DNA of 64,000 nt from Acidobacteria bacterium OLB17 (GCA_001567505.1 LLEU01000027.1:62001-126000); one strand, 5' to 3'. Numbered from the stretch's first letter, positions 38,338-48,489 are shown. Numbers and translations: made by a program. The notes: generated by a model from the letters alone, not told the origin.

Positions 38338-40728
38338 TTATTGCTTCAATTCGGCAATTGTAGCGCCATGGCCGCCCTGCGACGACGGCGCGAATTCGAA
38401 ACGTTCGACGAGGTCACTGTTCTTCAGAAAATGGTGCACGTAATTCTTCAAAGCGCCTGTCCCGAACCCGTGAATGATGCGGACGCGGGGCGACGAGGCG
38501 AGATACGCTTCGTCGAGGAAACGATCGAGTTCGTATTCGGCGTCGGCTGTTGTCTTGCCGATCAGGTTCAACTCGACGGCGACATCTGCGGCGTCGATCG
38601 GCCGGTGCGTTGCTTTGGGTTTTGCGGCGCCCTTAGGAGCCGCTTCGGCCGGGAAAAGTTCGCTGATCTTTTGTCGGATCCGAATATTCCCGACGACGAC
38701 CTGTGCGACGTCATCGTCGATCCGCTCGACCGTCCCGACGTTCCCGAACGTGGTCGTGACGGCCGACCCGACGTCGATATCGCCTTCGAAGGGCTTGTTG
38801 GGTTGTGATGCCTTTCTTTCGGGCTGAGCCTTCTTAAGTTTGCCGAGCACGGCGCGATTCAGTTCGGCCTTTCGGGAACTGCGTTCTTTTTCGAGGCGAT
38901 TTTTTAACGCCTTGTCGCGGATCGTTTCGAGGAATGCCTTGGACTGTCGGTCGAAATCCTCGACAGCGTTCGCAAGGAGCGTTTCGAACTCGCGTTCGCG
39001 CGCCTTCTCTTTCTGCTGAGCATCCTTTTCGAGAGAATTGAATTTCGAGGCGACCGCCTCGCGCTCTTCCTCAAGCGCGACGCGCAGGTCTTCAGCAAGG
39101 CGAGTCTCGGTCTGCAGACGCTGAAGGTAAGCTTCGGCCTCTCGGGCAGAAGTATCGAGATGCCTGCGTGCTTCCTCAATGACCTTGTCGCGGATGCCGA
39201 ACCGACGTGCGATCTCGATGCCGGACGACGCGCCCGCAAGGCCGGTCAGCAGGCGATAGGTCGGCTCGAGGCTTTTTTCGTCGAACTCGACCGAGGCGTT
39301 CACAACATTCGTGTCATTTGCCGCGTACATCTTCAGGCCGCGGTAATGCGTCGATGCGATGACGTGGGCACCGCACGCGCGTCGAAAATGATCGACGATC
39401 GCAACGCCGAGTGCCGACCCTTCTTCAGGGTCCGTGCCCGTTCCCGCCTCGTCAAGCAGGATCAGTGCGGGCGATGAGCATTCGTCGATCATCGAGGCGA
39501 TGTTCGACATATGCGATGAGAAGGTCGAAAGGTTCGCGTTCAGCGACTGATGGTCGCCAATGTCTGCGAGCACCGACCGGTAGAACGGAATCGATGCCGC
39601 TTTTGCCGGCACCGGAAAGCCGGAGATCGCCATCAGGCTTAAAAGTCCCGCTGTCTTTAGGACGACGGTCTTGCCGCCGGCGTTCGCACCGGAAATTATC
39701 ATCACGGAACGGCTCTCGGTCAATGAGAATGTGCTCGGGACGATATTTCGCGGCTTCGATTCGGGCGGCGCCTGCGCGGCCGCTTCGCGAAGATTCTGTT
39801 CGAGAAGCGGATGCCGTGCAGAGTCCAGATCGAGCTCATTTTTTTCTGCGATCGACGGGACGATACAGTCGAAGTTTCGGGCGAAACTCGTCTTTGCTTT
39901 GATCGCGTCAAGTTCCGCAACGGCGTCGGCGGCCGCTTCGATCTCGGAAAGATGCTCACGTAAAAGGCCCGTGAGCGAATGCAGGATCCGCCCGATCTCG
40001 CGTTCCTCGAGGCCCTTTAGGTTCTGGATCTCGTTGTTCGCGTCGATCGTGTCGAGCGGTTCGATATAGACGGTCTGCCCGCTCGAAGAGAAGCCGTGTG
40101 CGACGCCGGAGACCTTGCCGCGGAAATCGGACTTGACCGGTATTACGAAACGATCGTTGCGTATCGTGACAATTGCGTCTTGTATCGCGTTACCGGCCGA
40201 ACGCATTGCGGATTCGAGCGTTCGCGTCAACTGAGCCCGCCGGGAATTTATCTCGCGGCGTATCTTTGCGAGCTCGGGCGAAGCCGAATCATCGATCTCG
40301 CCGCCCGGAAGTATCTTGCGCGATATCTCGGACATCGCCGTAGAAAGTTTCGATGAAAAGGACGAGACGATCTGGCTAAGTGTCGGGCAATTCGCCTTTT
40401 CGCCTTCGATCACGCTTCGTGCGGCAAGGGCCTGGCTGCAGAGCGCCGCGATGGCGGTCAAGGAGAGAGCGTCGAGTGCGGCATTCTCGATACGAAGGAT
40501 CGCGAGCGAGTTCGCCGGATCGTCGATATTCGAGAATGTCCAGTAAGCGTCCCGTTCCTCGGAAAGCCACAGCGTTTCTTTGACGGCGGAAAGCGAGCGT
40601 TCAAGTTCGAGCCGCGAGGCGAAAGGCCGGGCAGAAAGCACGAGGGCCGCACCTGCATCCGTCTGCGCGTTCTTTGCGACGAGTGCGAGCAGGCGGTCGA
40701 ATTCCAATGTGTCAAGCGAGTAACTCAT
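38338..40728 (-). CDS. mutS2: MutS2-family ATPase/endonuclease with Smr domain
   Basis: This 796-residue protein has the MutS core lacking the mismatch-recognition domain. Walker A is ISGANAGGKTVVLKTAGLL near residue 355. DEAGTGTDPEEGSALG and STHYRGLKMYAA follow, then a long coiled coil rich in Glu/Arg/Lys (about 520-640). A KOW-like segment comes next, and the C-terminal Smr domain carries RVRIIHGFGTGALKNYV. Known MutS2 proteins suppress homologous recombination or act on collided ribosomes. The frame is intact. The 210 bases upstream (38128-38337 lies on its 3' side) hold no gene. Confidence 0.96.
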   Translation of the reverse strand: MSYSLDTLEFDRLLALVAKNAQTDAGAALVLSARPFASRLELERSLSAVKETLWLSEERDAYWTFSNIDDPANSLAILRIENAALDALSLTAIAALCSQALAARSVIEGEKANCPTLSQIVSSFSSKLSTAMSEISRKILPGGEIDDSASPELAKIRREINSRRAQLTRTLESAMRSAGNAIQDAIVTIRNDRFVIPVKSDFRGKVSGVAHGFSSSGQTVYIEPLDTIDANNEIQNLKGLEEREIGRILHSLTGLLREHLSEIEAAADAVAELDAIKAKTSFARNFDCIVPSIAEKNELDLDSARHPLLEQNLREAAAQAPPESKPRNIVPSTFSLTESRSVMIISGANAGGKTVVLKTAGLLSLMAISGFPVPAKAASIPFYRSVLADIGDHQSLNANLSTFSSHMSNIASMIDECSSPALILLDEAGTGTDPEEGSALGVAIVDHFRRACGAHVIASTHYRGLKMYAANDTNVVNASVEFDEKSLEPTYRLLTGLAGASSGIEIARRFGIRDKVIEEARRHLDTSAREAEAYLQRLQTETRLAEDLRVALEEEREAVASKFNSLEKDAQQKEKAREREFETLLANAVEDFDRQSKAFLETIRDKALKNRLEKERSSRKAELNRAVLGKLKKAQPERKASQPNKPFEGDIDVGSAVTTTFGNVGTVERIDDDVAQVVVGNIRIRQKISELFPAEAAPKGAAKPKATHRPIDAADVAVELNLIGKTTADAEYELDRFLDEAYLASSPRVRIIHGFGTGALKNYVHHFLKNSDLVERFEFAPSSQGGHGATIAELKQ

Positions 40729-40736
40729 CCAAAAAC

Positions 40737-41138
40737 TCAGGCGAGGAAACGCCCGCGGATCTCCGGCGTCGGCATCATACAGGCGTCCTTTTTGCCGAAA
40801 AGGCGATACCGATATTTCGCAAAGAGCCGATAGAAAAGGTCACGCACCGGCCTTGGGATCACGACGAGAACCCCCGCCAAACTCCAGATGCCGCCAAGGC
40901 GACGCGCGATCTGCAGAGCGGCGTCCGAATGAAGATGAGCCTTGCCGCCTGCGATCAGGATCACGGAATCAACGTCATCGGGGATCGAGTATTTTGCGAC
41001 AAGTTCGCGGCCGATGTCGGATTGGAGCGGTGCGAAGCGAAAGACGCCCGCCTTGTCGCGCGTGATGATGAAATTCACGGCGGCATCGCAAAAATTGCAA
41101 ACTCCGTCAAAGAGTACGATCGGTGCCTCGTCCATCAC
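40737..41138 (-). CDS. DCC-family thiol-disulfide oxidoreductase-like protein (DUF393)
   Basis: The 133-residue protein carries the family name motif DGVCNFC near residue 11, followed by FRFAPLQS and SDAALQIARRLGG. The CxxC-like pair in a thioredoxin-like setting suggests a redox role, but the family has no firm biochemical function. Its start overlaps the msrB stop by four bases (ATGA), so the two are translationally coupled and probably serve the same oxidative-damage pathway. Confidence 0.9.
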   Translation of the reverse strand: MMDEAPIVLFDGVCNFCDAAVNFIITRDKAGVFRFAPLQSDIGRELVAKYSIPDDVDSVILIAGGKAHLHSDAALQIARRLGGIWSLAGVLVVIPRPVRDLFYRLFAKYRYRLFGKKDACMMPTPEIRGRFLA

Positions 41139-41587
41139 GCTTTCTGCGGTATCTCCTCACCCTTTTCGAAGAACTCGAGCGACTCCGAATTCACACAATA
41201 ACGTCGGCCGGTCGGCGGCGGGCCGTCCGGAAAAACGTGTCCTTGATGGCCGCCGCAGCGGGCACAGCGGATCTCGATACGGCGCATTCCGTACGAATTA
41301 TCCTCGATCTCGGCAAGGTGCGACCGATCGAACGGAGCGTAGAACGAAGGCCAACCGGTGCCGGAATGGAATTTCTTTTCGGACGTAAAGAGCGGCAGGC
41401 CGCACAGACGACAGGCATACGTGCCCTCGAGCTCGTTGTCGAGAAGCGTGCCGCAGAATGCCGGTTCCGTTCCGTGATCGAGCAGAATGCGCGCCTGCTC
41501 GGCGGTCAATGTTTCGGCCAACTCGCGGATCCGCTCTTCGCCAAGCGGCGAGATGTCGAAGCCCTTTTCAGATACTTGCCCAGCCAT
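41135..41587 (-). CDS. msrB: Peptide-methionine (R)-S-oxide reductase MsrB
   Basis: The product has about 150 residues. Zinc-binding pairs are CRLC and CARC. The substrate-binding segment is FHSGTGWPSFYAP and the catalytic Cys is in RRYCVNSESL. It reduces methionine-R-sulfoxide in proteins. Two ATGs are possible. The one at 41596 is only two bases after an AGGAGG site, while the one at 41587 has normal spacing, so I chose 41587. The DCC-family gene overlaps its end. Confidence 0.94.
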   Translation of the reverse strand: MAGQVSEKGFDISPLGEERIRELAETLTAEQARILLDHGTEPAFCGTLLDNELEGTYACRLCGLPLFTSEKKFHSGTGWPSFYAPFDRSHLAEIEDNSYGMRRIEIRCARCGGHQGHVFPDGPPPTGRRYCVNSESLEFFEKGEEIPQKA

Positions 41588-41602
41588 TTCTCCCATTACC
41601 TC

Positions 41603-42622
41603 CTAGCCCCACCAAAACGCGGCGGCAACAATACAGTATAAACCGATAAGGGCCAGGCCTTCGAGCCAGATGGATTCGCCGTCGTAGATAATGAAGGCCG
41701 AAACGATCACTGCGAGCACGAGTGCGGCCAGCAAGAGCGGCGTCAGGATGAAGGAGAGTATCGCTCCGCCAAGCACGAATGAGAGAAGGACAAGCACGGG
41801 GAAAAGCCCGAGAGCGACCTGCAGTGAGCTGTTCAGGATCACGCTGACGGCATAATCGGTCTGATTTCTCCATGCGAGCTGGATGCCGACGAGGTTCTCG
41901 ATCGCATTTCCCGCGATCGCGACAACGACAAGTCCCGCGAATGCCGGTGCGATACCGATCGACGCCATTGCCGGCTCAAGTCCCGCGACGAACCAATCCG
42001 AGACGAATGCGGCTCCCGCACCTGAAAGTGCGAGCATTGCGATCGACAGATAAGTCGGCCATGACGGTCCGTGCTCGCCGTTCTCGGCCGGAACGGCAAG
42101 GTCGCCCTTGATGAAAAAGTAGATGCTTGCGCCGAGAAGGACGAGCATCACGACGGCAACAAAAGAATCAAGTCCGTCGATATGCATTCCTGCCGGCGTG
42201 TGCAATTCCTTTGCGAGCGTCGGCACGGCAAGCGCGGCGACGGCGAGCATCATCAAGGTGACGATCGTTTTCGGCGGCTCAGAATCAAAACGCTGCCTTC
42301 CGTTCTTCAGGCCGCCGAGGAAGATCGCAAATCCGAGCACAAGGATCGAGTTTCCGAGTATCGATCCGACGAGTGCGGCCTGCACGACCTCGACAAGGCC
42401 GGCACGCAGGGCGAAGATGCAGACGAAAAGCTCCGGCAGGTTCCCGAGAGCGGATTGCAGTATGCCGGTCGCTCCGGGCCCAAGTTTCCTGCCTAGTTGG
42501 TCGGTCGATTCACCGACAATGACTGCAAGGAGTGCGAGGGCGGCGGCGGCCGCAACGAAGGCGACAAGTGCATTCGCACCCGCGTAATGGAGACGCCCGC
42601 GGCGGCGGTAAATGCCGCACAC
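41603..42622 (-). CDS. Calcium/cation:proton antiporter (CaCA superfamily), N-terminus uncertain
   Basis: Ten or eleven membrane helices are seen with the two antiporter repeats. The first repeat has GNLPELFVCIFALR and the second has GNAIENLVGIQLAWRN. These are variants of the GNAxE alpha-motif of the CAX/ChaA group. The family exports Ca2+ or other cations in exchange for protons. The frame starts with a GTG at 42622 and gives a poor MCGIYRRRGRLHY beginning. Upstream, an ATG at 42658 with a GGAGG site opens MIRKES but hits a stop, while a third frame reads KLIVGLCAAFTAAAGVS. One or two indels near 42590-42640 may have damaged the N-terminus. Confidence 0.85.
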   Translation of the reverse strand: MCGIYRRRGRLHYAGANALVAFVAAAAALALLAVIVGESTDQLGRKLGPGATGILQSALGNLPELFVCIFALRAGLVEVVQAALVGSILGNSILVLGFAIFLGGLKNGRQRFDSEPPKTIVTLMMLAVAALAVPTLAKELHTPAGMHIDGLDSFVAVVMLVLLGASIYFFIKGDLAVPAENGEHGPSWPTYLSIAMLALSGAGAAFVSDWFVAGLEPAMASIGIAPAFAGLVVVAIAGNAIENLVGIQLAWRNQTDYAVSVILNSSLQVALGLFPVLVLLSFVLGGAILSFILTPLLLAALVLAVIVSAFIIYDGESIWLEGLALIGLYCIVAAAFWWG

Positions 42623-42732
42623 AGGCCAACGATCAACTTTTGCTTTCTTTCCGTATCATCACCTCCGGCTCTGCCGCAAACGGCGGAGTATGCGCTATAT
42701 TTTGAGATCAGGTTTCAAATATACCCCAAAAT

Positions 42733-43206
42733 ATGAAAGATCCATCCCACGCGTTGGGTGTCGAAACAGGCGTCTATCGTGTAAAGTTCGGCTTTGCGTA
42801 CTTTGGAATGTACGCTCTTTGCCTCGCTCTTTCGGGCCTGGGCATCCTGATGTTCATGGGCGTTGCCTCTGTCGGCGAGAAGATCGGAGCGGCCATTTTT
42901 ACGGTGTTCCTTTCGCTTCCGCTCGTCTTTTTGGTGCTGCGGACAGTTCCCGCAATATTCGATGAGCTTCGCGTATTTGAGAACGGATTTACGTACAAAA
43001 GCCGAAAGGGGATCGCAACGTGCCTCTGGAGCCAGGTGAAGGACCGAGCGGGAATTCTTGATGTCGACAATCGCATCAAGGTCGCCTCGGTCGAGAAGCG
43101 GAACAAGGAAAAGATCGTCTTTGCCTTCGGGATGCGCGGCCTCGATGTCATCGCACGTGAGCTCGACAAATATGAATTCTCGAAGATCCCGCGTCGGAAA
43201 AGATAA
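42733..43206 (+). CDS. Small membrane protein with PH-like C-terminal domain
   Basis: This 157-residue protein has two membrane helices (about residues 23-50 and 55-75). A cytoplasmic PH-like half follows (DELRVFENGFTYKSRKGIATCLWSQVKDR), the pattern of uncharacterised DUF6585-like proteins. The next ORF is a paralog with the same order: two helices, then DELAVHENGFIYTSANVPVTCFWHEIED. No function is known. It faces away from the antiporter gene. Confidence 0.65.
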   Translation: MKDPSHALGVETGVYRVKFGFAYFGMYALCLALSGLGILMFMGVASVGEKIGAAIFTVFLSLPLVFLVLRTVPAIFDELRVFENGFTYKSRKGIATCLWSQVKDRAGILDVDNRIKVASVEKRNKEKIVFAFGMRGLDVIARELDKYEFSKIPRRKR

Positions 43207-43250
43207 CTGCGGCAGAAGCCGCGGCCCTCGAACCGAAGGATCTCGGCACC

Positions 43251-43667
43251 TTGCGTGCGACGTACCGCGTAAAGAATTCGGTCGCGGAGCTGATCCCGCT
43301 CGCGATGCTGCTTCTTTTGGTCGGATTAGGAGTTCTCTTGCCCGTTGCGAACGAGAATCTCTGGCTGATCCCGGCGTGCTCGGTCCCGCTTGCGCTCCCT
43401 TTCTGCATTTACGCCTGGATGCTTATAAAAGGCCGGAAGGACGAGCTGGCCGTCCACGAGAACGGTTTCATCTACACGTCAGCAAATGTGCCGGTCACGT
43501 GCTTTTGGCATGAGATCGAGGATTACTCGCTTGTCCGCCGCAGTCCTGAGATCTCGGCGATCAAGAAGAGGAACGGCCCTTGGATAACGATCGCGCACAA
43601 TATGGGCGGCCAGGACGAATTGCGGCCTCACCTGCGGACGGTGGTCAAGGCGCCCGTTCAGGACTGA
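43251..43667 (+). CDS. Paralog of the preceding small membrane protein
   Basis: The frame as listed starts with TTG and gives 138 residues. Two membrane helices are followed by a PH-like half (DELAVHENGFIYTSANVPVTCFWHEIED) that matches the gene before it. Coding-like sequence in the same frame extends upstream to about 43179 (ASEKITAAEAAALEPKDLG) with no ATG, GTG or TTG start. The true start may therefore be hidden by an indel near the preceding stop. It overlaps the end of the convergent lpxD by ten bases. Confidence 0.6.
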   Translation: MRATYRVKNSVAELIPLAMLLLLVGLGVLLPVANENLWLIPACSVPLALPFCIYAWMLIKGRKDELAVHENGFIYTSANVPVTCFWHEIEDYSLVRRSPEISAIKKRNGPWITIAHNMGGQDELRPHLRTVVKAPVQD

Positions 43668-44691
43668 TCGCTGCTGTCGCCCGTCAACCTTCGTTCGAGT
43701 TCGCGAACCTTTCGCCCGATCTGCCCAAGCCGCTGAAAGACGGCCATCGACCGCAGCCATTCGCGATTGTCGAATGCGGGAATGCCGGAGATGACGCGTC
43801 CCGGCTCGACATCGTGCGAGGTAGCGGATTTTGCCGTGATGACGGCGTCGTCGCCGACCTTCAGATGGCCGGCGATGCCGACCTGGCCGGCGAGAATGAC
43901 GCGTTTTCCGATGTGCGAAGTTCCGGCAAGTCCCGTTTGAGCGCAGATTAATGCGTCCTCATCGACCGTACATGAATGCCCGATCTGGACGAGGTTGTCG
44001 ATCTTTGCTCCGCGTCGGATCCGCGTCTCTCCGACAGAAGCACAGTCGATCGCGGTGTTCGCTCCGATCTCGACATCGTCCTCAAGGACGACACGGCCGG
44101 CTGCGGGATCTTAAGCCACGATTTTTCGGGCGTTTTTGCATATCCGAAGCCGTCCGAGCCGATCGTCGTGTTGTTGTGGATCGTGCACCGTCTGCCGATC
44201 TCGCAATTCTCGCGGACGGAAACGCCGGAATGTATGGTCGTGCCTTCGCCGACGCGGACATTCTCGTAGATGGTCACATTCGGCAATATCCGAACGCCTT
44301 TTTCGATGACCGCGTTCGGGCCGATAACGGCGTTCGCGTGGATCTCGGTTTCGGGATCGACAGACGCCGTTGGGTCGATCACGGCGGAAGAATGGACGAA
44401 CGGCGTGAGTGCCGGCTCGGGAAAGAAAGCCCGTAAAGCCTTTGTATATGCAAGATACGGGTCTTTTGCCCGAAGAACGGCGATGTCGCCGCGTTCAATT
44501 GCGGTGTCTGTCGCAAGGAAGATCGCTGATGCGTTCGTTGCGGCTACCTGCGAGGTATATTTTGGGTTCGCAAGGAAGGTCACCTCACCTTTTTGAGCAA
44601 GGTCGAGGCCTGCGGCCGAGACGATCTCGAGGGTTGGTTCGCCGCTCTCGATCGTCGAATCTGCGATCTTTGCAAGTTCCGATAACTTCAT
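43658..44691 (-). CDS. lpxD: UDP-3-O-acylglucosamine N-acyltransferase LpxD (frameshifted)
   Basis: The reconstructed product has about 344 residues, the normal LpxD length. The uridine-binding N-terminus (MKLSELAKIADSTIESGEP, FLANPKYTSQV) precedes left-handed beta-helix hexapeptides (PTASVDPETEIHANAVIGPN, ENCEIGRRCTIHNNTTIGSDGFGY). Near 44095-44105 the frame breaks. The other frame continues GRVVLEDDVEIGANTAIDCA, LVQIGHSCTVDEDALICAQ and a C-terminal helix. One missing G would join them. LpxD adds the second acyl chains in lipid A synthesis, so the organism makes lipid A. The start at 44691 has no clear ribosome binding site. Confidence 0.92.
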
Positions 44692-44836
44692 TGGTAATAA
44701 ATGTTGTAAAACATCGCCCCGATATGCAAGACTATTTGTAGCAAACAAAAGGTTCCGCACAAAGACATCCCCGTCTTTTGTTGTGTCTCTCCAAGAAATT
44801 TAATTTTACTTGATCAGTCGGAGGTATCGATTTTGT

Positions 44837-45406
44837 ATGACCGAGATGAGTGCCGCAGTTCAGAGAGGAAACGTGTCAGAGAACCTTAAACACAGGCCAT
44901 TGCAGCAGCAGAAGGCTTCAGGAGGCCGTTGGAACAGCCTAATTGCCACCAATACCGCGATCGCGATCGGCAGTCGCGTCCACGGTTCGAAATCCGAGAT
45001 CTACGTCAACGGGATGTGCGTGGAGCTCGGGAAGGGAAGCGTCAGCTGCCCGAGCATCGTCGTCGTGAACGGCGAACCGAAATTCCAGGAAGGGCGTGAG
45101 GTCTTGCAGAATCCGACCGTCGTTGTCGAGGTGATCGCGAACGATGTCGATCCGCTTGGCCGTGCCGAGCGACTCGAAGGCTACTTAGCTCTGCCGAGTA
45201 TCAAGGAATGCCTTCTCGTGCGGTCGGACCAAATGCGTATCGAGCATTACGTTCGGCAGAATGCGAAACAGTGGCTCTACAAGATCTACGACGAACGCGA
45301 TGACGTGGCGTCGATCGATACACTCAACTGCAAGGTCTCGGTCGCCGAGATCTACGCGAAGGTCGATGTTCGAACTTCCGGGCTTAACTCGAGAGCAATA
45401 AACTAA
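44837..45406 (+). CDS. Uma2-family (DUF820) nuclease-fold protein
   Basis: The product has about 189 residues. It has the Uma2 layout: PSIVVVNGEP, NPTVVVEVIANDVDPLGRAERLEGYLALPSIKECLLV and a C-terminal VAEIYAKV. The family adopts a PD-(D/E)xK nuclease fold of unknown role and is very abundant in some bacteria. The usual catalytic Asp of the PD motif is Ser here (PSIVVV), and the SPST segment is replaced by ANDVD, so activity is doubtful. A GGAGG site lies 13 bases before the ATG. It is a single-gene unit ended by a strong terminator. Confidence 0.85.
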   Translation: MTEMSAAVQRGNVSENLKHRPLQQQKASGGRWNSLIATNTAIAIGSRVHGSKSEIYVNGMCVELGKGSVSCPSIVVVNGEPKFQEGREVLQNPTVVVEVIANDVDPLGRAERLEGYLALPSIKECLLVRSDQMRIEHYVRQNAKQWLYKIYDERDDVASIDTLNCKVSVAEIYAKVDVRTSGLNSRAIN

Positions 45407-45425
45407 AATTTCAGCTAAAAATGAA

Positions 45426-45473
45426 CGAGAGCAGACGGGCGAGGAGTTTGCCCTTCTGCTCTCGCGGTTTTTT
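45426..45473 (+). terminator. Strong intrinsic terminator after the Uma2 gene
   Basis: CGAGAGCAGA and TCTGCTCTCG pair, extended inside by GGGC/GCCC, and the hairpin is followed by CGG and six T. It lies between convergent genes. Confidence 0.85.
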
Positions 45474-45497
45474 GGCCTGGCGAGCGACTGCGCGCCG

Positions 45498-45994
45498 TTA
45501 TTTTCGCATCATCGTCTGCTGCTCGGATTTTACGAGCCATTCGCCGTCGCGTTTTACGAACGTGTCGGTGATGCGGGCGCTTCCCGATGCACCGTTCTTC
45601 AGCGTGATCTTTTGTGTGTATTGGAACACGGCCGAATCCTCGCTGAAACTTAGGAGCTCCGCATCGGTGATGACGAACGTCTTGACGGTCCGTTCTTTCT
45701 TGATGTTGGCGAGTGCTTCGTTCTTGTCCTGAACCTTGCCGTCAACGCCGGTGAGCACGAAATCTTCCGTCATATTCTTTGCAAGAAAAGAGATATCGCC
45801 GTCGAGAACCGCCTGTGTCAGGTTCTTTTCAAGCAGAAGAAGTTCGTTGAAGACGTCCTGTTTTGAGGGTGCGGCCTTGGCCGGAGCTTGTGCGGTATTC
45901 GCCGGCGGTGGCCGGCCGGGCGTTCTTTGTCTTCGCCAAGCTGGCAAGCGTACATTACGGCGGCGATCAGTCCGAGGGCTAGTAGGGATCTCAT
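45498..45994 (-). CDS. Secreted SnoaL/DUF4440-like lipoprotein (frameshifted)
   Basis: A lipoprotein-like signal (MRSLLALGLIAAVMYACQLGEDK, start 45994) is in one frame. From about 45930 a second frame gives a Pro/Ala-rich linker and the body: LLLLEKNLTQAVLDGDISFLAKNMTEDFVLTGVDGKV, ITDTFVKRDGEWLVKSEQQT. The body is an NTF2-like DUF4440/SnoaL fold, whose members bind small ligands and have varied roles. One missing base in a CG-rich run near 45920-45935 would join the two parts into about 165 residues. The lipobox (VMYAC) is not ideal. Function unknown. Confidence 0.7.
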
Positions 45995-46124
45995 AAAAAA
46001 TCGTCCTTAATTCGGTACCAGAATTCTAAAAAATACGGGCATAGTATCGTATGGAAAGCGTTTTCGTGCAACAGCCGCCTGACGAAACCAAATGAAGCGG
46101 TTCGAGTGCGAAATTTCGGACCTT

Positions 46125-48398
46125 CTACATAAGGCTTACCGGGTCGATCTCGACGAAGGCAAACCGCATTTCGACGCCCCGATCTTCGGCCTCGGCAAGG
46201 CCGATGTCCAGGACATTTCGCAGGTCCCGCCGCGATTCCGAACGCAGGATGATCTGCATTCGATATTCGTTCTTGAGGCGAGCTATCGAGGCCGATGCAG
46301 GCCCGACGATACGCACGGCCTTTTTCGAGTTTGCCGAGTCGAGAGAACGGCGGATGGCGTTCGCGATACCTTTAGCGCGCCCGAGGTCGGGATGCCGCAC
46401 CATGATCGACGCAAGCGCGACGACCGGCGGATAGCGGAAATTCTCGCGGAATCTCAGCTCGTCGGCGTAAAAGCCGTCGTAATCCTGCTCGACGGCACGG
46501 CGCAGGGCGTAATGATCGGGATGATAGGTTTGGATGATCACGCGTCCCGGTTTGTCGCCGCGTCCCGAACGCCCCGCGACCTGCGTGATCATCTGGAACG
46601 TCCGCTCGGCCGAACGCAGGTCGGGAATGCCCAATCCGATATCGACGCCGACGACGCCGACGAGCGTCACGTTCGGGAAGTCGTGTCCTTTTGAGATCAT
46701 CTGAGTGCCGACAAGCATATCGATGCGGCCCTCGGCGAAATCGAGAAGCTTCTTTTCGAGCTCGCCCCGCCGCGTGATGGAATCACGGTCGATGCGTTCG
46801 ATCTTCAGGTCCGGGAATTTTTTTAGTGAGTTGGTCGGCGATGTTCTCAGTGCCCTCGCCGACGAAGTAGAGGAACTCGCTCTCGCATTTCGGGCAGATG
46901 CGCGGGGCCGGTTCACCGTAGCCGCAGTAATGACAAGTTAGGCGCGCTTCGCGGCGATGGAACGTAAGCGTAATGTCGCAGTTCTTGCACTTGAGCATCT
47001 CGCCGCAAGAGCGGCAGAGAACGAACTGCGAGAAACCGCGGCGGTTCATCAGGACGATCATCTGCTCACCGCGTTGTGCCGCCTGCGAGATCGCATCCAA
47101 GAGCTCCTGCGAAAGCCCGACGTCTTTGCCCTCGCGTTTGAAGACGTCACGCATATCGATGAGCTCGGCCGAGGCAAGCGGGCGGCCGCCGATACGTTCC
47201 GGCATCGAAAGGAGCGTGTATTTGCCGTGCCGTGCGTTATAGAAGGATTCCATTGCGGGAGTGGCCGAGCCAAGCACGATCGCCGCTCCCGCGAAATTCG
47301 CGCGCATCACCGCGACGTCTCGGGCGTTGTAGAAGGGCGATTCCCATTGGCGGTAGGCCGGGTCGTGTTCCTCGTCAACGATGATTAGCCCGATGTTCTC
47401 GAGCGGAGCGAAAACGGCCGAGCGAGTGCCGATCGCCACACGTGCATCACCCGTTCGGATGCGCCGCCATTCATCGAACCGCTCGCCCTGAGAAAGGCCC
47501 GAATGAAGGATCGCGACCTCCGAGCCGAAGGCCGCACGAAGCTGCCGCGAGAAAACGGGCGTTAAGGCGATCTCGGGTACGAGCATCAGGCAGAATGCCC
47601 GCCTGCGAGCGTGTGGCTGATCGCGCGGAAATAGACCTCCGTCTTTCCGCTGCCCGTAACGCCGTGGAGCAGGAACGCCTTGAACTCGCCTGCCTCGATC
47701 GCGTCCGTTATCTGTCCGACTGCGTTCGCCTGATGCTCCGTGAGAGCGATCTCATGCCGCTCAGGCGACTTTTCGACGGAAAGAGGGTTGCGGAATACGT
47801 CCTGAACAAAAACTTCGAGGAAACGCCTCCTAACGAGCGTGTTGACCGGCGAAGCGCCGACGCCGGCCCCATCAAGCAGATCCGTCCAGAGCATTTCGCC
47901 GCCCGCGGCGGAGATCGTGTCGAGTATCGCCTCTTGAGCTTTTGTGAGCGGCTTGGCCGCATCGGCAGACGCCGGATCAAGCAGTTTGACGGCCTTTCGG
48001 CGCTTTGGGCGGACCGTTTCCGAGCTGAGCCCTGCTGGAAGCGCCGCTTTGAGCATCTCGCCCCAGAATGACGCGTAATAATCGGCCGTCCATTCCGTCA
48101 GCCGCAGTATCTCGTTGGTGATCAGAGAGTCGTCGTCGAGGAACTCTATCGCGGGACGGATCTTCTTCGGGTCGATATCGAGATCCGCCGGGAGTTCGTT
48201 GTGGACGGCGACAACAAACCCGATCAATCGACGTTTTCCGAAAGGCACGCGCACGCGCTGTCCCAATTCCGGGCGCACGTTGCTGTCCGACGGCACCGTG
48301 TAGGCGAAGGTGCGTTGGAGCGGAAGGGGAAGCGCGGCCTCGATGAATCGGATCGCTTCAGCTTTCGTTTTATTTCCTGCGAGCGTCAATGTCTGCAA
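46125..48398 (-). CDS. priA: Primosomal helicase PriA (two frame breaks)
   Basis: The reconstructed product has about 757 residues in three segments. First comes the 3'-end-binding domain and the start of the motor ([34 protein letters not shown]). Second comes the motor with [21 protein letters not shown] and the zinc cluster ([22 protein letters not shown]). Third comes the C-terminal helicase part ([35 protein letters not shown]). The first break (near 47595) needs one more C in GCCTG. The second is at seven T (46818-46824) and needs one fewer. The start is uncertain; I use a TTG at 48398 because no ATG fits. PriA restarts stalled replication forks. Confidence 0.93.
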
Positions 48399-48489
48399 TC
48401 TTACAGGATTCTTGTCTCGGGAGTGAACGGCGTAGAGCTTGCAGCACCGGCATAAGCAAATGGGTCGCGTTTGGGTTAGAATTACCGTT

